This document shows positions 46,201 to 54,762 of a stretch of 64,000 nt of DNA, piece by piece. Position numbers and translations under genes: made by a program. The notes beneath the pieces were generated by a model. That model saw only the letters and a list, made by a program, of their open reading frames with translations. It was not told the origin of the DNA and did no database searches. Location: positions 202,264 through 266,263 of the forward strand of contig DATKXK010000014.1 of NCBI GenBank assembly GCA_035529075.1, in the 5' to 3' direction. Source of the stretch: Acidobacteriota bacterium (GTDB lineage Bacteria; Zixibacteria; MSB-5A5; GN15; FEB-12). Numbering within the stretch: the stretch's first letter is position 1; every line of letters starts with the position of its first letter.

Positions 46201-46922
46201 TTCTCAGCCTTCAGGGCGCCGACTCGCGAGGCGCCCAGGTACAACTCCCACTGCTTTATTTCATCCACAACCTTCTGGTACCGTTCGGCCTTCTTGTGCT
46301 GTCGGTACAGAGAGTTGGCCCGCGTCTTGACCTCGGCGTAGATGTCCTTCAGGCGCAGGAAATCGTGTTCGGTAGCCTCGAGTTTTCTGAGGGCGGCCCG
46401 GCGGCGCAGTTTGTACTTGGTGATGCCGGCCGCCTCCTCGAACAGGTAACGCCGTTCCTCGGCCCGGTCCGAGATGACGGCTTCGATCATATCCGGCTGG
46501 ATCACCGAGTAGGAATGGGTGCCGACTCCCGTGTCCAGGAAAAGGTCCGTGATGTCCCGCAGCCGGCAGGGGACCTTGTTCAGCAGGTACTCCGACTCGC
46601 CGCTGCGGTATAACCGGCGCGTCACCTGCAGTTCGTTATACTCGGTGGCGAGAAGTCCGCGGTCGTTGACTACCGTCAACGTGACTTCGGCCATCCCCAG
46701 CGGTTTGGCACTGCTGGTGCCGTTGAAGATCACTTCCTCCATTTTGCCGCCGCGGAGCAGGGAAGGCTTCTGTTCACCGAGCACCCAGCGCAAGGCGTCG
46801 AGGATATTTGTCTTGCCGCATCCGTTCGGCCCGACTATGGCCGTCAGACCGTCGGCAAACGTTAACGATGTCTTGATTGCAAAGGACTTGAAGCCGAGTA
46901 TTTCCAGTCGCTTGAGATACAC
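43260..46922 (-). CDS. smc: chromosome segregation protein SMC
   Basis: A condensin ATPase that organises and segregates the chromosome. The 1220 residues show the N-terminal Walker A (GPNGCGKT, 31-38), two long coiled-coil arms (about 170-490 and 680-1020), a hinge with Gly-rich turns (about 510-660, [19 protein letters not shown]), and the C-terminal head with signature [16 protein letters not shown] and Walker [15 protein letters not shown]. The last 60 residues are acidic. scpA and scpB are not in the window. It is followed at once by ftsY, an arrangement common in other phyla. Confidence 0.98.
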   Translation of the reverse strand: MYLKRLEILGFKSFAIKTSLTFADGLTAIVGPNGCGKTNILDALRWVLGEQKPSLLRGGKMEEVIFNGTSSAKPLGMAEVTLTVVNDRGLLATEYNELQVTRRLYRSGESEYLLNKVPCRLRDITDLFLDTGVGTHSYSVIQPDMIEAVISDRAEERRYLFEEAAGITKYKLRRRAALRKLEATEHDFLRLKDIYAEVKTRANSLYRQHKKAERYQKVVDEIKQWELYLGASRVGALKAEKRTLGRQVEDLSRQKVQCETSLDQHAAQLEAERKEQVDIERRLNEIGREIYTITESAHSFEREISILGEKKTNAERLIEKNESEYEALSKRLESLADQIKAARQEADGLAETLEEKSTGLAQAESEQAEIDRRLLEARSAREGENRRLVELEGRLSSEITEERSLKQQQRELSDRIAEIESQISAREQEQSELVTRLHERRHALDDQIGRKKQVDERRTALTEEMETLAEAGEALSLDMANLNASIEAAQARRKLLEDMMLQHEGYEAGVVSAMDEKDRWPGIAGTVAELFVPAEGMETATEAALGEMARFIVCRDRATAEDIIRFLKDNSKGRVGILVPDTGTITPAVKRPQLDLPGVVGWLDSFVSTEEGMRSLKDAVLSRTIVFGSETSPSEILEHLPYGFTAVSTDGVVYRKNVISGGSDDRFPLFRRREKVQQQEEIVAQLSERLKGISDEKGRTLARLAAARAESNEVGSQLQELSEEIESVQKDVNENDFAHRSLTSEFERLNREKQALSVKLEDIQSRQCSLELDSSKLADQKDHLIGDITAAGNRLEDLERDAAAAVDRVSRHQVAVIETRSRLEQTTSRITHLNELTSSIETGLSTNTTEIEKARTDIRQAQERTGTLERDLEAAFRFREEKSEQQEKFHETQAELLRRVSGHEKDIKRLRDERDVFGERLHELDIRLNTIDAEIRSISERIREDYEVDIHTAAVAKPDDGLADEGAAQHLGELRDRLKKFGAVNLLAIEEYREASEREKFLREQLSDLETAKGDLNSTIAKINQTARRLFNDTLEKVQKNFRELFAELFSGGEAGIRLIEPDDPLESDIEITARPRGKNLLPITMMSGGERALTAIALLFSLYLVKPSPFCILDEIDAPLDDANCHRFLKIIRNFSHQTQFATITHNKITMAASNNLYGVTMEEPGISKLVAVRFSSDDGDEDAVVSVETANDAYPEQLPESIQERIGPEISLTRDEDT

Positions 46923-46937
46923 GAAGCCTCCATGCAG

Positions 46938-47522
46938 TTACCGGGTTGCGCGTGGCGTCAATCCATCGACGGACCTGTTCATTATGCTGCTCAGCGTTTC
47001 CAGCAGGGAACGGTAGATGTTGCGCTCGTCCCGGAGGTACCTGGTCTTGATCTCCAGGTTGTAGAACGGCACTCCGAGGTGGTTCCCCCGGCCGATCCGC
47101 GTGGCGTCCGGGAAACTGAGCAGAATGGTTGACGTGAAAAGGGACATCTCCAGGTTCATGTCCAGCACGGTGTCAAACTTGTATGACCGAAGGTGTTCGA
47201 GGTAGTTGCGTTTCGGAAGGCCGAGCCAGGTGACCTGGTCGGCTGTCGGTGTCAGGATCTGGAAGCCCTTGCGCGGGTATATGTCCGAAAGACGCATACC
47301 CGGCATGGACAGCAGCGTGATATCGGCGGGCTTGAACAGCTGTGTGATCGCCGGCAGGAATTGTTTCACGAGAGTCAGCTCCCGCAAGCCGCCCGGCAAA
47401 CAGACAAGAACGTGGCGGGGATGAAGCAGGGCCGACGGAAAGGACATGGGTACCAGCGCCATCTTCCTGCGGATGCGGCTGACTTGGTAGGAACCGACGA
47501 TACCCTTCAATCCCATGGACAT
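46938..47522 (-). CDS. short GT9-like domain protein of unknown role
   Basis: A 194-residue protein, start ATG 47522 after GGGAAG. It looks like the N-terminal Rossmann half of a family 9 (heptosyltransferase) glycosyltransferase: HVLVCLPGGLRELTLVKQFLP, then a middle YKFDTVLDMNLEMSLFTSTI and ATRIGRGNHLGVPFYN. The C-terminal nucleotide-sugar-binding half is missing, so catalysis is doubtful. Short proteins of this kind (such as DUF6913) occur in Bacteroidetes; that comparison is from memory. It sits between rodZ and smc with gaps of 9 and 15 bases. Confidence 0.7.
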   Translation of the reverse strand: MSMGLKGIVGSYQVSRIRRKMALVPMSFPSALLHPRHVLVCLPGGLRELTLVKQFLPAITQLFKPADITLLSMPGMRLSDIYPRKGFQILTPTADQVTWLGLPKRNYLEHLRSYKFDTVLDMNLEMSLFTSTILLSFPDATRIGRGNHLGVPFYNLEIKTRYLRDERNIYRSLLETLSSIMNRSVDGLTPRATR

Positions 47523-47531
47523 TGCTTCCCG

Positions 47532-48488
47532 CTATAAGCTGTCAGGCGTTCTCTGCTCAGGTGAGGCACCCGTAGAATCAGCCTCTTGTGTTCGGACCGC
47601 GTCCTGTCGGCGCATCGGCGGACGAACCGCCTCGGGGGCCGCGATGGGGCGAGTCAGAATAGAGGCCGCGTTGGTCTGGTTGATTTCCGACCGGGAGATT
47701 CTCCCGGTCTCCGGATCTCGCAGGTTGACTACCTGTCCGTTGAGCTTTGTCTCCACGCGGGACGGGATACCGACCGATACGAGAAACCGGTATTTGGCCT
47801 CGAGCTGATATTCCCGCCACGGCACCAGATTTCGATATACCACCGTGTCACCGTCGGCCACAACGGTGGCCCAGCTCTCGTCACGCGCCGTAAGGGTGAG
47901 TGTCAGGCCGGTCGGCTTTTCGTAGGCCGGGACGTTCCACTCATAACGTGTATATGCGGCCGCCACGGAACCCGGGGAGTCGTCCTCAGACGCCGACCCC
48001 GGTGCGTTGTCCGAAGCCGTTGTCCGTTCACCTTCCATGGCCGGGCTCTTGAGGAATACCTCGTAAACGACGAGAAAAGCCGCGAGGACGACAATTGCCG
48101 CCACCACCATAGCTATGACGCGCTTGCCGAATGCCGATCCGGCCTCGGCTGCGGCAACTTCGGCCTGATCAGCGGCGTTCACTTCCCCGTCCGCGGCTGA
48201 GTCCGTGGCTGCTTCCGCGGCCTCATCGCTCCCGGCGGGAGACTCCTTAAGGTCCATAGTGATGGCTTCGACGGTGCGCGTGTAATCGATCCCGAGACGT
48301 TCCGCATACGACTTGGCGAAAAGGTTGAAATAGAGATCGGACGGCAAACCGGCAACGTCACCGCTCTCTATCGCTTCGAGGTTGTGTATGGAGATTTTCA
48401 GTTCGTCCGAGAGATCGTTCAGGTCGATCTCCTGACGTTGTCGCTCGAGTTGAAGCAATCTGCCAAGTTTTGTATGTAACTCACTCAT
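47532..48488 (-). CDS. rodZ: RodZ-like helix-turn-helix membrane protein
   Basis: A 318-residue bitopic protein. Residues 1-75 are a RodZ-type HTH (GRLLQLERQRQEIDLNDLSDE, YFNLFAKSYAERLGID), which in RodZ binds MreB rather than DNA. An Ala/Glu-rich linker leads to one membrane helix (about 127-147). The periplasmic part includes a DUF4115-like strand set (GLTLTLTARDESWATVVADG, PSRVETKLNGQVVNLRDPE) and a disordered tail. It implies rod shape control; mreB is not in the window. Confidence 0.9.
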   Translation of the reverse strand: MSELHTKLGRLLQLERQRQEIDLNDLSDELKISIHNLEAIESGDVAGLPSDLYFNLFAKSYAERLGIDYTRTVEAITMDLKESPAGSDEAAEAATDSAADGEVNAADQAEVAAAEAGSAFGKRVIAMVVAAIVVLAAFLVVYEVFLKSPAMEGERTTASDNAPGSASEDDSPGSVAAAYTRYEWNVPAYEKPTGLTLTLTARDESWATVVADGDTVVYRNLVPWREYQLEAKYRFLVSVGIPSRVETKLNGQVVNLRDPETGRISRSEINQTNAASILTRPIAAPEAVRPPMRRQDAVRTQEADSTGASPEQRTPDSL

Positions 48489-48505
48489 TTCCAGCCTCTA
48501 ACCTG

Positions 48506-49111
48506 CTACAGCCGGGCAAGCGCCTCGTCCGCAAGACGTTCCAGAAGCGTCCGGGGGAAACCGATAACATTATCAAGTCTGCCTTCTATCCTGTCAACTA
48601 AAAATGCCCCCATTCCCTGGATGCCGTATGCCCCGGCCTTGTCCATCGGCTCCCCGGTGGCGATGTACTCCCTTATCTGCCGGTCGGACGCGACGTTGAA
48701 GAACACCTGTGTCAACTCGTAACCCGAGGCCAGGACGCTGCCGCCCGACACAAGCGCCAGGGCCGTGCAGACCACGTGCTCCTTGCCCGACAGGGTCATG
48801 AGAGTCTCGAAGGCCTCCCGTTCGTTCTGCGGTTTATGCAAAACCTGATCTTTCATGACAACCACGGTATCACAACCCAGGACTATTGCGTCGGAGCCTG
48901 CCTGACGCGAGACGTTCAGGGCTTTCTGCTCGGCCATGCGCTGCGCGTACTGGTAGCAGGGCTCTCCCGGCTGACGCGTTTCGTCAACCCGAGGAATGAG
49001 GTTGCGAAAGCGGATTCCCATCTCGGAAAGCAACTTCCGCCGTCGCGGGGACGCTGATCCAAGGACGAAGTCGGCCGTGTCGGCCAGACGGTGCAGGCTA
49101 CCGGGCGTCAT
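48506..49111 (-). CDS. maf: Maf-family nucleotide pyrophosphatase
   Basis: Hydrolyses non-canonical or pyrimidine nucleoside triphosphates (dTTP/UTP subgroup) to monophosphates. The 201 residues carry LGSASPRRRKLLSEMG, CDTVVV and GEPMDKAGAYGIQG; the last block is the YhdE-type pattern. The ATG lies inside the end of dtd (14-base overlap) and has no own ribosome site, so it is likely translated by coupling. Confidence 0.96.
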   Translation of the reverse strand: MTPGSLHRLADTADFVLGSASPRRRKLLSEMGIRFRNLIPRVDETRQPGEPCYQYAQRMAEQKALNVSRQAGSDAIVLGCDTVVVMKDQVLHKPQNEREAFETLMTLSGKEHVVCTALALVSGGSVLASGYELTQVFFNVASDRQIREYIATGEPMDKAGAYGIQGMGAFLVDRIEGRLDNVIGFPRTLLERLADEALARL

Positions 49112-49544
49112 GATCGAGGATGATTGTGACCGGTCCGTGGTTGGTGAACTTAACGTCCATTCTGGCCCCGAAAACGCCGGCGCCGGTTGTCAGCCCGCTG
49201 GCGGCAACTCGTTTTACAAAGCACTCGTACAGGCGTTCGGCTTCGGTCGGCTCCATGGCTTCCGTAAAGGCCGGTCGTCGGCCCTTGCGCGTATCGGCGT
49301 AAAGCGTGAACTGGGACACCACCATGATCTCGGCGTTCACGTCGAGGGCCGAAAGGTTCATCTTCCCTTGCTCATCTTCGAATATGCGCAAGTTGACCGC
49401 TTTATGGGCAAGCGCACCGCAGGAATCCTCCCGGTCGTCCGTCCTGGTCCCGAACAGGATCAGCAGGCCGGGCCCGGTCCGGCTGTGTAACTTCCCTTCA
49501 AGCCACACTTCAACGCCGCTCGTTCGTTGTATGATCAGTCGCAT
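49098..49544 (-). CDS. dtd: D-aminoacyl-tRNA deacylase
   Basis: Removes D-amino acids and glycine mischarged on tRNA. ATG 49544 gives the standard start MRLIIQRTSGVEV and 148 residues. Both active-site motifs are present: MVVSQFTLYADTRKGRRP and the Gly-cisPro motif NHGPVT. First gene of the minus-strand operon running to rlmH. Confidence 0.97.
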   Translation of the reverse strand: MRLIIQRTSGVEVWLEGKLHSRTGPGLLILFGTRTDDREDSCGALAHKAVNLRIFEDEQGKMNLSALDVNAEIMVVSQFTLYADTRKGRRPAFTEAMEPTEAERLYECFVKRVAASGLTTGAGVFGARMDVKFTNHGPVTIILDHDAR

Positions 49545-49566
49545 GATTCCAGCCGCTAAAGCGCTG

Positions 49567-49595
49567 AATATAACGTGCCGCCGGTAAAAGGCCAA
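49567..49595 (-). promoter_or_regulatory. promoter of the dtd-rlmH operon
   Basis: On the minus strand TTGGCC (49595-49590), a 17-base spacer and TATATT (49572-49567), about 23 bases before the dtd ATG. Confidence 0.5.
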
Positions 49596-49667
49596 CGGAT
49601 TATCGCGCCCGGCCGTTCCATTATTAACTTGCTATGCGAATCCCTGCAACCGTAGATTGGAGTCCTT

Positions 49668-52600
49668 ATGGACAGAGTATTCCGCTCGTTCGGTATCGAC
49701 ATCGGATCGGTGGCGGTTAAAGCGGTTCTCATGGACGGGGACCGGATCGTACGGACGGCTTACCGGCGTTTTCAGGCCGGAGCCTTTGAAACGCTCCGCG
49801 AACTCCTCTCCGAGAGATTTCCGGAACTGACAGGACAGCCCGTCTTTCTCGGTCTTTCCGGTATCGGCGGCAAGACCGCTCAGACCGTCTTCGGCGGCAA
49901 GGCGTTCGGGGAGATAGCGGCGCTGGCGGCGGGGAATTTCCTGGCTGTGCCTCAGGCCCGGACCGTGGTCGAAATGGGGGGAGAGGATTCCAAGCTGCTG
50001 ATCCTTGACAGCGCCCGCAAGACCGTCGTTGACTTTGCCATGAACGCTCAGTGCGCGGCGGGAACCGGCTCCTTCCTGGATCAGCAGGCCTCGCGGCTGG
50101 GTATTTCCATAGATGATGAGTTCGGCCGACTGGCCTTGAAGTCAGTCAATCCGCCGCGTGTAGCGGGGCGCTGTTCGGTCTTCGCCAAGTCTGACATGAT
50201 TCACCTGCAGCAGACTGCGACCTCCGATTATGACATCGTGGCCGGACTGTGCTTTGCCGTGGCCCGCAACTTCAAAGGTTCCATCGCCCGCGGCAAGAAC
50301 TTCGTCAAACCTGTCGCCTTCGAGGGCGGGGTTGCCGCCAACCCGGGCATGGTGAGGGCATTCACCGAGGTGCTCGACCTGGAGCCGGGCGAACTGATCG
50401 TCCCTGAGCGCTTCAACGTTCTCGTGGCGCTCGGCGCCGCCCTGCTGGCGCGCGAGAACGACGCCCTGGTCCAATCGTTCGATCCGGACAAGATCGACAC
50501 CTACCTGCAGTACCGGAACGTGACCGGCTCCCGGCATGAGGCACTGTCATATGATTTTCCTGAATCCAAACACTACGACATTACGCTGGCGGACCGCCCG
50601 CACGATATAGATGGCCTCGAAGTCTACCTTGGCATCGATGTCGGCTCCCTTTCCACTAATCTGGTCTTGGTCGACGACGGCCACCGGGTAATTGCCCGGC
50701 GATACCTGATGACCGAAGGCCGGCCGATAGAGGCCGTCCGGCGCGGGCTGGCTGAAATCGGCCAGGAGGTCGGCAACAGGGTTAGTGTCAAGGCCGTGGC
50801 CACCACCGGTTCGGGCCGCTACCTGATCGGGGATTACGTTGGTGCTGACATCGTCCGCAACGAGATCACGGCCCAGGCCACCGCGGCCATCAATATCGAT
50901 CCCACCGTTGACACGATCTTTGAAATCGGCGGACAGGACTCCAAGTACGTCTCCATTGACGACAGGGCGGTGGTCGACTTTGAAATGAACAAAGCCTGCG
51001 CGGCGGGCACCGGCTCGTTTCTGCAGGAACAGGCCGATAAGCTCAAGATCAACATAGAGGGCGAGTTCGGCGACCGCGCCCTGGGGGCGAAGTGCCCCGT
51101 CGGCTGCGGGGAGCGATGCACCGTGTTCATGGAGTCCGACCTGGTGGCGCACCAGCGTTCGGGAGCCAGACAGGATGATCTCATTGCCGGGTTGGCCTAC
51201 TCAATCGTCACCAATTACCTGACCAAGGTCGTCGGGGACCGGCGCATCGGTGACAATATTTTCTTCCAGGGCGGAGTAGCGTGGAACAAGGGGGTGGTGG
51301 CCGCCTTCGAGAAACTGACCCGCAAGAAGATAACGGTACCGCCCCATCATGACGTCACGGGAGCCATAGGGGCGGCCATTCTGGCTATGGAGAAGGCCGT
51401 CGAATCCGGCTTTGTGACCAGGTTCCGCGGGTTTGACCTTTACAAGCGCAAGTACACCCTCAGCACCTTCACCTGTCCGGACTGCTCTAATCGCTGCGAG
51501 ATCCGCCAGGTGGAGATCGAGGACGAATGCACGTTGTATTACGGTTCCCGCTGTGAGAAGTACGAGGTGGACAACCATCGCAAGGCGGCCCTGCCCCCCG
51601 ACTATACCAAGATTCGCCAGCAGTGCCTGTACAAAAGGTACGTTGAAATTCGCAGGCCCCGGAAATCGCGGGGTCGGGTAGGCCTGCCGCGCGTTTTGCA
51701 CTTCTTCGATTATTACCCCTTCTGGCGGGCTTTCTTCAACTCCCTCGGCTACACCGTCGTCAATTCCGATCTGAGCAACCAGCGCATCGTGGAGGATTCG
51801 CTCGAGCTGTTCAGTGCCGAAACGTGCTACCCGATCAAGATGGTTTACGGGCACATTGCCAACCTCATCGCCAAGAAGGTCGATATCATTTTCATGCCGT
51901 CGGTGATAAAGGTGGCCGACGAGACGGAGGACATTGACGACGGAGGTTACATCTGCCCGTACGTCCAGACCATCGGCTCCTCGATCAGGGCCCGTTTTGA
52001 CTTCGCCTCGAGCGGCGTCCGCTTCGTCAGTCCCGCCGTGTCGCTCAGTGACGATATCAGCGAGCTTCGCCACAGGTTCAAGGCAGTGCAGTCCTCGTTG
52101 GGCCTTTCCGAACGGGAACTCAAAAAGGCGCTGGGTACCGGCCTCACGGCGTACCGGAAATATCGCCTGTCGCTCCAGGAAGAGGGGCGGAAGATTCTCT
52201 CCAGCCTTGAACCGGATGAGAAAGTGCTGGTGCTGGTCAGCCGTCCGTACAACGGTTTTGACCGGCGCCTTTCGCTGGATCTCCCCGGCAAGGCCCGCAA
52301 CCTCGGTCTGAGAGTTATCCCCATGGATTTTCTGCCGTTGTCGGGCAACGGTGTGGTCATGGATCGCATGTACTGGCGGTACGGCCGGTTGATTCTGGCG
52401 GCGGCGGATTACATCAGGAACCACCCGAACCTGTACGGCGTGTACATCACGTCGTTCGGATGCGGACCGGATTCGTTCATCACGCACTTCTTCCGCAAGG
52501 TTATGTCGGGCAAACCGTACCTGCAACTGGAACTGGACGAACACTCGGCTGACGCCGGCCTCATTACCAGGATTGAAGCTTTCATCGATTCCCTGCGCTT

Positions 52601-53933
52601 CTACCGTTTCAGGTCGCCGGTCACCTGTTTCTCGATCACGTCCGACACTTTTCGGCCGTTCGAAAGGACCATCTACATTCCCAATATGTGTGACCACGCG
52701 TATGCCATCGGGGCTGCCATGAGACGGTTCGGTCTGACGGTCCAGGTGCTGGACGAACCGGACGAGTCCACGCTTGATCTGGGCAAGAAGTTCACGAGCG
52801 GCAAGGAATGTTTCCCGTGCCAGATTACGACCGGCGACATGATCAAGAAAACCCGGGAGCCAGAATTCGACCCTGCACGAACTGTCTTTTTCATGCCCGG
52901 CGCCAGCGGGCCGTGCCGCTTCGGACTGTACAGCCAGTTCCACCGGATCGTCCTTGATGATCTTGGTTTCACGGAAGTCCCGATATTCTCACCGCATTCG
53001 GATGATGGGTATGCCGAGTTCGGGCTTGAAGGTACGGCCTTTCGTTCTCTGGCCTGGAAGGGGATAGTGTTTGTCGACTGCCTTATCAAGATGAAGCACC
53101 GGACGCGACCCTACGGAATCAACACCGGAGAGACGGAAAAGGTTTACTATCACTACCTCAAACGGCTGGACCAGGCCATCCTGAAAGACGAGTCGCTGGC
53201 TGATCTGGCCGCTGAAGCGGCCAGAGCGTTCCGGGCCATCCCCGTGGCTCCGACCGAGCGGCCACTGGTCGGCGTGGTCGGAGAAATCTACCTTCGCAAT
53301 AACCGCTTCTCCAACAATCACCTTATCGACAAACTCGAGTCGCTGGGGATGGAAGTCTGGCTGGCTTCCTTCGGGGAGTGGCCGATGTACACTTCGTTGA
53401 CGTTTAAAGAGGATTCCCGGCAAAAGCGTGACTTCAAAGCGATTCTGAAAAGCACTCTCCAGGTTTATACGCAGCGATGGCAGGAGCACCGCATAACGGG
53501 CTGGTTCTCACGGCACTACGCCATCAGGCACGACTACCTGGTTGAGAAAGTGCTGGCCCTGGCTGAAGACTATATCTCACGGGATTACAAGGGCGAGGCG
53601 ATACTCTCCATCGGCAAGTCGATCGAGATGACCCGGGAGGGTGCTTCAGGCATTGTCAACGCCATGCCGTTTAACTGCATGCCCGGTACGGTCGTCAGCT
53701 CGCTGTCAGAGAAAATCTCCGAGGACCTTGGCGGCATACCGTGGCTCAACATAAGTTACGAGGGGCTCCGTGATTCGGGTGAGGAGACGCGTCTTGAGGC
53801 TTTCGCGGAGCAGGCGCGTTCCTTCGGCCGCGCGCGTGACCGTGCGGCGCGCGAGCTGTCCGGACAACCGGCTCGGACGACAGAGTCTGAGGTGTCGTCT
53901 CGCAGTATCAGATCGACCACGGATTCCGATTGA
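49668..53933 (+). CDS. giant tandem CoA-dehydratase activase-like protein
   Basis: A 1421-residue protein of the BcrAD/BadFG/HgdC activase group. ATG 49668 follows GGAG. Residues about 7-270 and 322-590 are two ASKHA-fold ATPase domains (FGIDIGSVAVKAVLMDG and YLGIDVGSLSTNLVLVD). Each holds the two cysteines that in HgdC bind the dimer-bridging 4Fe-4S cluster: CAAGTGSFL and RCSVFAKSD in the first, CAAGTGSFL and RCTVFMESD in the second. A Cys-rich segment follows (CPDCSNRCEI, about 600-640), then a DUF2229 domain and a C-terminal HgdB-like part with SGKECFPCQITTGDMIK. Fusions of this type are widespread in anaerobes but have no established substrate. An ATP-driven electron-transfer role is inferred. 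It appears to be a single-gene unit. Confidence 0.92.
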   Translation: MDRVFRSFGIDIGSVAVKAVLMDGDRIVRTAYRRFQAGAFETLRELLSERFPELTGQPVFLGLSGIGGKTAQTVFGGKAFGEIAALAAGNFLAVPQARTVVEMGGEDSKLLILDSARKTVVDFAMNAQCAAGTGSFLDQQASRLGISIDDEFGRLALKSVNPPRVAGRCSVFAKSDMIHLQQTATSDYDIVAGLCFAVARNFKGSIARGKNFVKPVAFEGGVAANPGMVRAFTEVLDLEPGELIVPERFNVLVALGAALLARENDALVQSFDPDKIDTYLQYRNVTGSRHEALSYDFPESKHYDITLADRPHDIDGLEVYLGIDVGSLSTNLVLVDDGHRVIARRYLMTEGRPIEAVRRGLAEIGQEVGNRVSVKAVATTGSGRYLIGDYVGADIVRNEITAQATAAINIDPTVDTIFEIGGQDSKYVSIDDRAVVDFEMNKACAAGTGSFLQEQADKLKINIEGEFGDRALGAKCPVGCGERCTVFMESDLVAHQRSGARQDDLIAGLAYSIVTNYLTKVVGDRRIGDNIFFQGGVAWNKGVVAAFEKLTRKKITVPPHHDVTGAIGAAILAMEKAVESGFVTRFRGFDLYKRKYTLSTFTCPDCSNRCEIRQVEIEDECTLYYGSRCEKYEVDNHRKAALPPDYTKIRQQCLYKRYVEIRRPRKSRGRVGLPRVLHFFDYYPFWRAFFNSLGYTVVNSDLSNQRIVEDSLELFSAETCYPIKMVYGHIANLIAKKVDIIFMPSVIKVADETEDIDDGGYICPYVQTIGSSIRARFDFASSGVRFVSPAVSLSDDISELRHRFKAVQSSLGLSERELKKALGTGLTAYRKYRLSLQEEGRKILSSLEPDEKVLVLVSRPYNGFDRRLSLDLPGKARNLGLRVIPMDFLPLSGNGVVMDRMYWRYGRLILAAADYIRNHPNLYGVYITSFGCGPDSFITHFFRKVMSGKPYLQLELDEHSADAGLITRIEAFIDSLRFYRFRSPVTCFSITSDTFRPFERTIYIPNMCDHAYAIGAAMRRFGLTVQVLDEPDESTLDLGKKFTSGKECFPCQITTGDMIKKTREPEFDPARTVFFMPGASGPCRFGLYSQFHRIVLDDLGFTEVPIFSPHSDDGYAEFGLEGTAFRSLAWKGIVFVDCLIKMKHRTRPYGINTGETEKVYYHYLKRLDQAILKDESLADLAAEAARAFRAIPVAPTERPLVGVVGEIYLRNNRFSNNHLIDKLESLGMEVWLASFGEWPMYTSLTFKEDSRQKRDFKAILKSTLQVYTQRWQEHRITGWFSRHYAIRHDYLVEKVLALAEDYISRDYKGEAILSIGKSIEMTREGASGIVNAMPFNCMPGTVVSSLSEKISEDLGGIPWLNISYEGLRDSGEETRLEAFAEQARSFGRARDRAARELSGQPARTTESEVSSRSIRSTTDSD

Positions 53934-53959
53934 TTTTCAAAGTGACGATATGCTATAAT
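53930..53959 (+). promoter_or_regulatory. promoter of trxA
   Basis: TTGATT (53930-53935, overlapping the previous stop), an 18-base spacer and a perfect TATAAT (53954-53959). The leader before ATG 54097 is about 130 bases. Confidence 0.6.
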
Positions 53960-54096
53960 AGGAACACGGGAGGAATGCTCTTTCCCGCGAAACAGGCAGG
54001 CAAGGCCGGGAATTCTCTCCAGGTTCGGAACCGGCGAGTCTCTATCTTGTTAGAAAAGGCATCAAAAAGGCTTTGAATCGCTGTGGAGGAGATGAA

Positions 54097-54423
54097 ATGA
54101 GCAAGCCGATACAGATCACCGACGATACTTTTGAGGCGGAGGTGCTGCAGTCTGATCTGCCGGTGGTTGTTGACTTCTGGGCAACCTGGTGCGGTCCCTG
54201 CAAGATGATCGCCCCAATACTCGAAGAGGTCGCCTCGGAGATGGCAGGGCAGGTGAAAATCGCCAAACTCGACGTCGACGCCAACAACAAGACAGCTGGA
54301 AAATACAACATCATGTCGATCCCTTCGCTGCTGTTCTTCAAGAATGGTGAGGTGGTTGACCAGGTGACCGGCGCCATTCCCAAGGCGCAACTGGTGCAAC
54401 GACTGGAGAAGGTGCTGACCTGA
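54097..54423 (+). CDS. trxA: thioredoxin
   Basis: A 108-residue dithiol reductant. ATG 54097 follows a GGAGGAG stretch. The active site is FWATWCGPCK (Cys32, Cys35) and the cis-proline lies in MSIPSLLFFKNGE. It has its own promoter and a strong terminator and may serve the peroxiredoxin at 10.7 kb and the CcdA protein at 57 kb. Confidence 0.98.
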   Translation: MSKPIQITDDTFEAEVLQSDLPVVVDFWATWCGPCKMIAPILEEVASEMAGQVKIAKLDVDANNKTAGKYNIMSIPSLLFFKNGEVVDQVTGAIPKAQLVQRLEKVLT

Positions 54424-54444
54424 TGTCAATGCGTGGTGACCATC

Positions 54445-54480
54445 GGCCGGTCTGGTCAAGTGCCCGGACCGGCCTTTTTT
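54445..54480 (+). terminator. terminator after trxA
   Basis: An 11-bp GC-rich stem with one G-T pair (54445-54455 with 54464-54474), an 8-base loop and six T residues (54475-54480). Confidence 0.9.
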
Positions 54481-54522
54481 GCCTGATATCTGTCGGCAAT
54501 CGACAGCCCTGATGGTAGTATA

Positions 54523-54618
54523 ATGAACTGGCACGATATCCTTTGGCTGGCCCTGGTTCTGGCCGTGTGGCTTGTTCTCGTAACCAAGGTTTTACCCCGC
54601 TTTGGGGTAGGGACATGA
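54523..54618 (+). CDS. possible 31-aa single-helix membrane peptide
   Basis: ATG 54523 to TGA 54616-54618 encodes MNWHDILWLALVLAVWLVLV, a classic membrane helix, followed by a short basic tail. No ribosome-binding site is seen; the ATG overlaps a perfect TATAAT (54519-54524) that lacks a good -35 partner. It lies in the 340-base gap between trxA and the rhomboid gene. It may be real or a chance hydrophobic frame; apart from this and the trxA terminator I see nothing in the gap. Confidence 0.25.
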   Translation: MNWHDILWLALVLAVWLVLVTKVLPRFGVGT

Positions 54619-54762
54619 ATGGTCGGAGCACACCGGCTTCCGGAGGAAGAGGAACAAGGCCAAAGCAGTGGCTCCGACAAGAGTTCTCAGTCGTAGGGAC
54701 CAGCATGGGCCGGGCGTTTCCCGCGCCAAAGGCTTTTGATATTCTGCCGATGAATTGAGAAG

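Noticed and set aside
51201-52943. 580-codon minus-strand frame opposite the activase gene
   Set aside because: Composition is typical of an antisense reading of a coding strand and no protein family is recognisable.
54519-54524. Perfect TATAAT as a promoter for the rhomboid gene
   Set aside because: No acceptable -35 box at 15-19 bases upstream, so it is not listed as a promoter.
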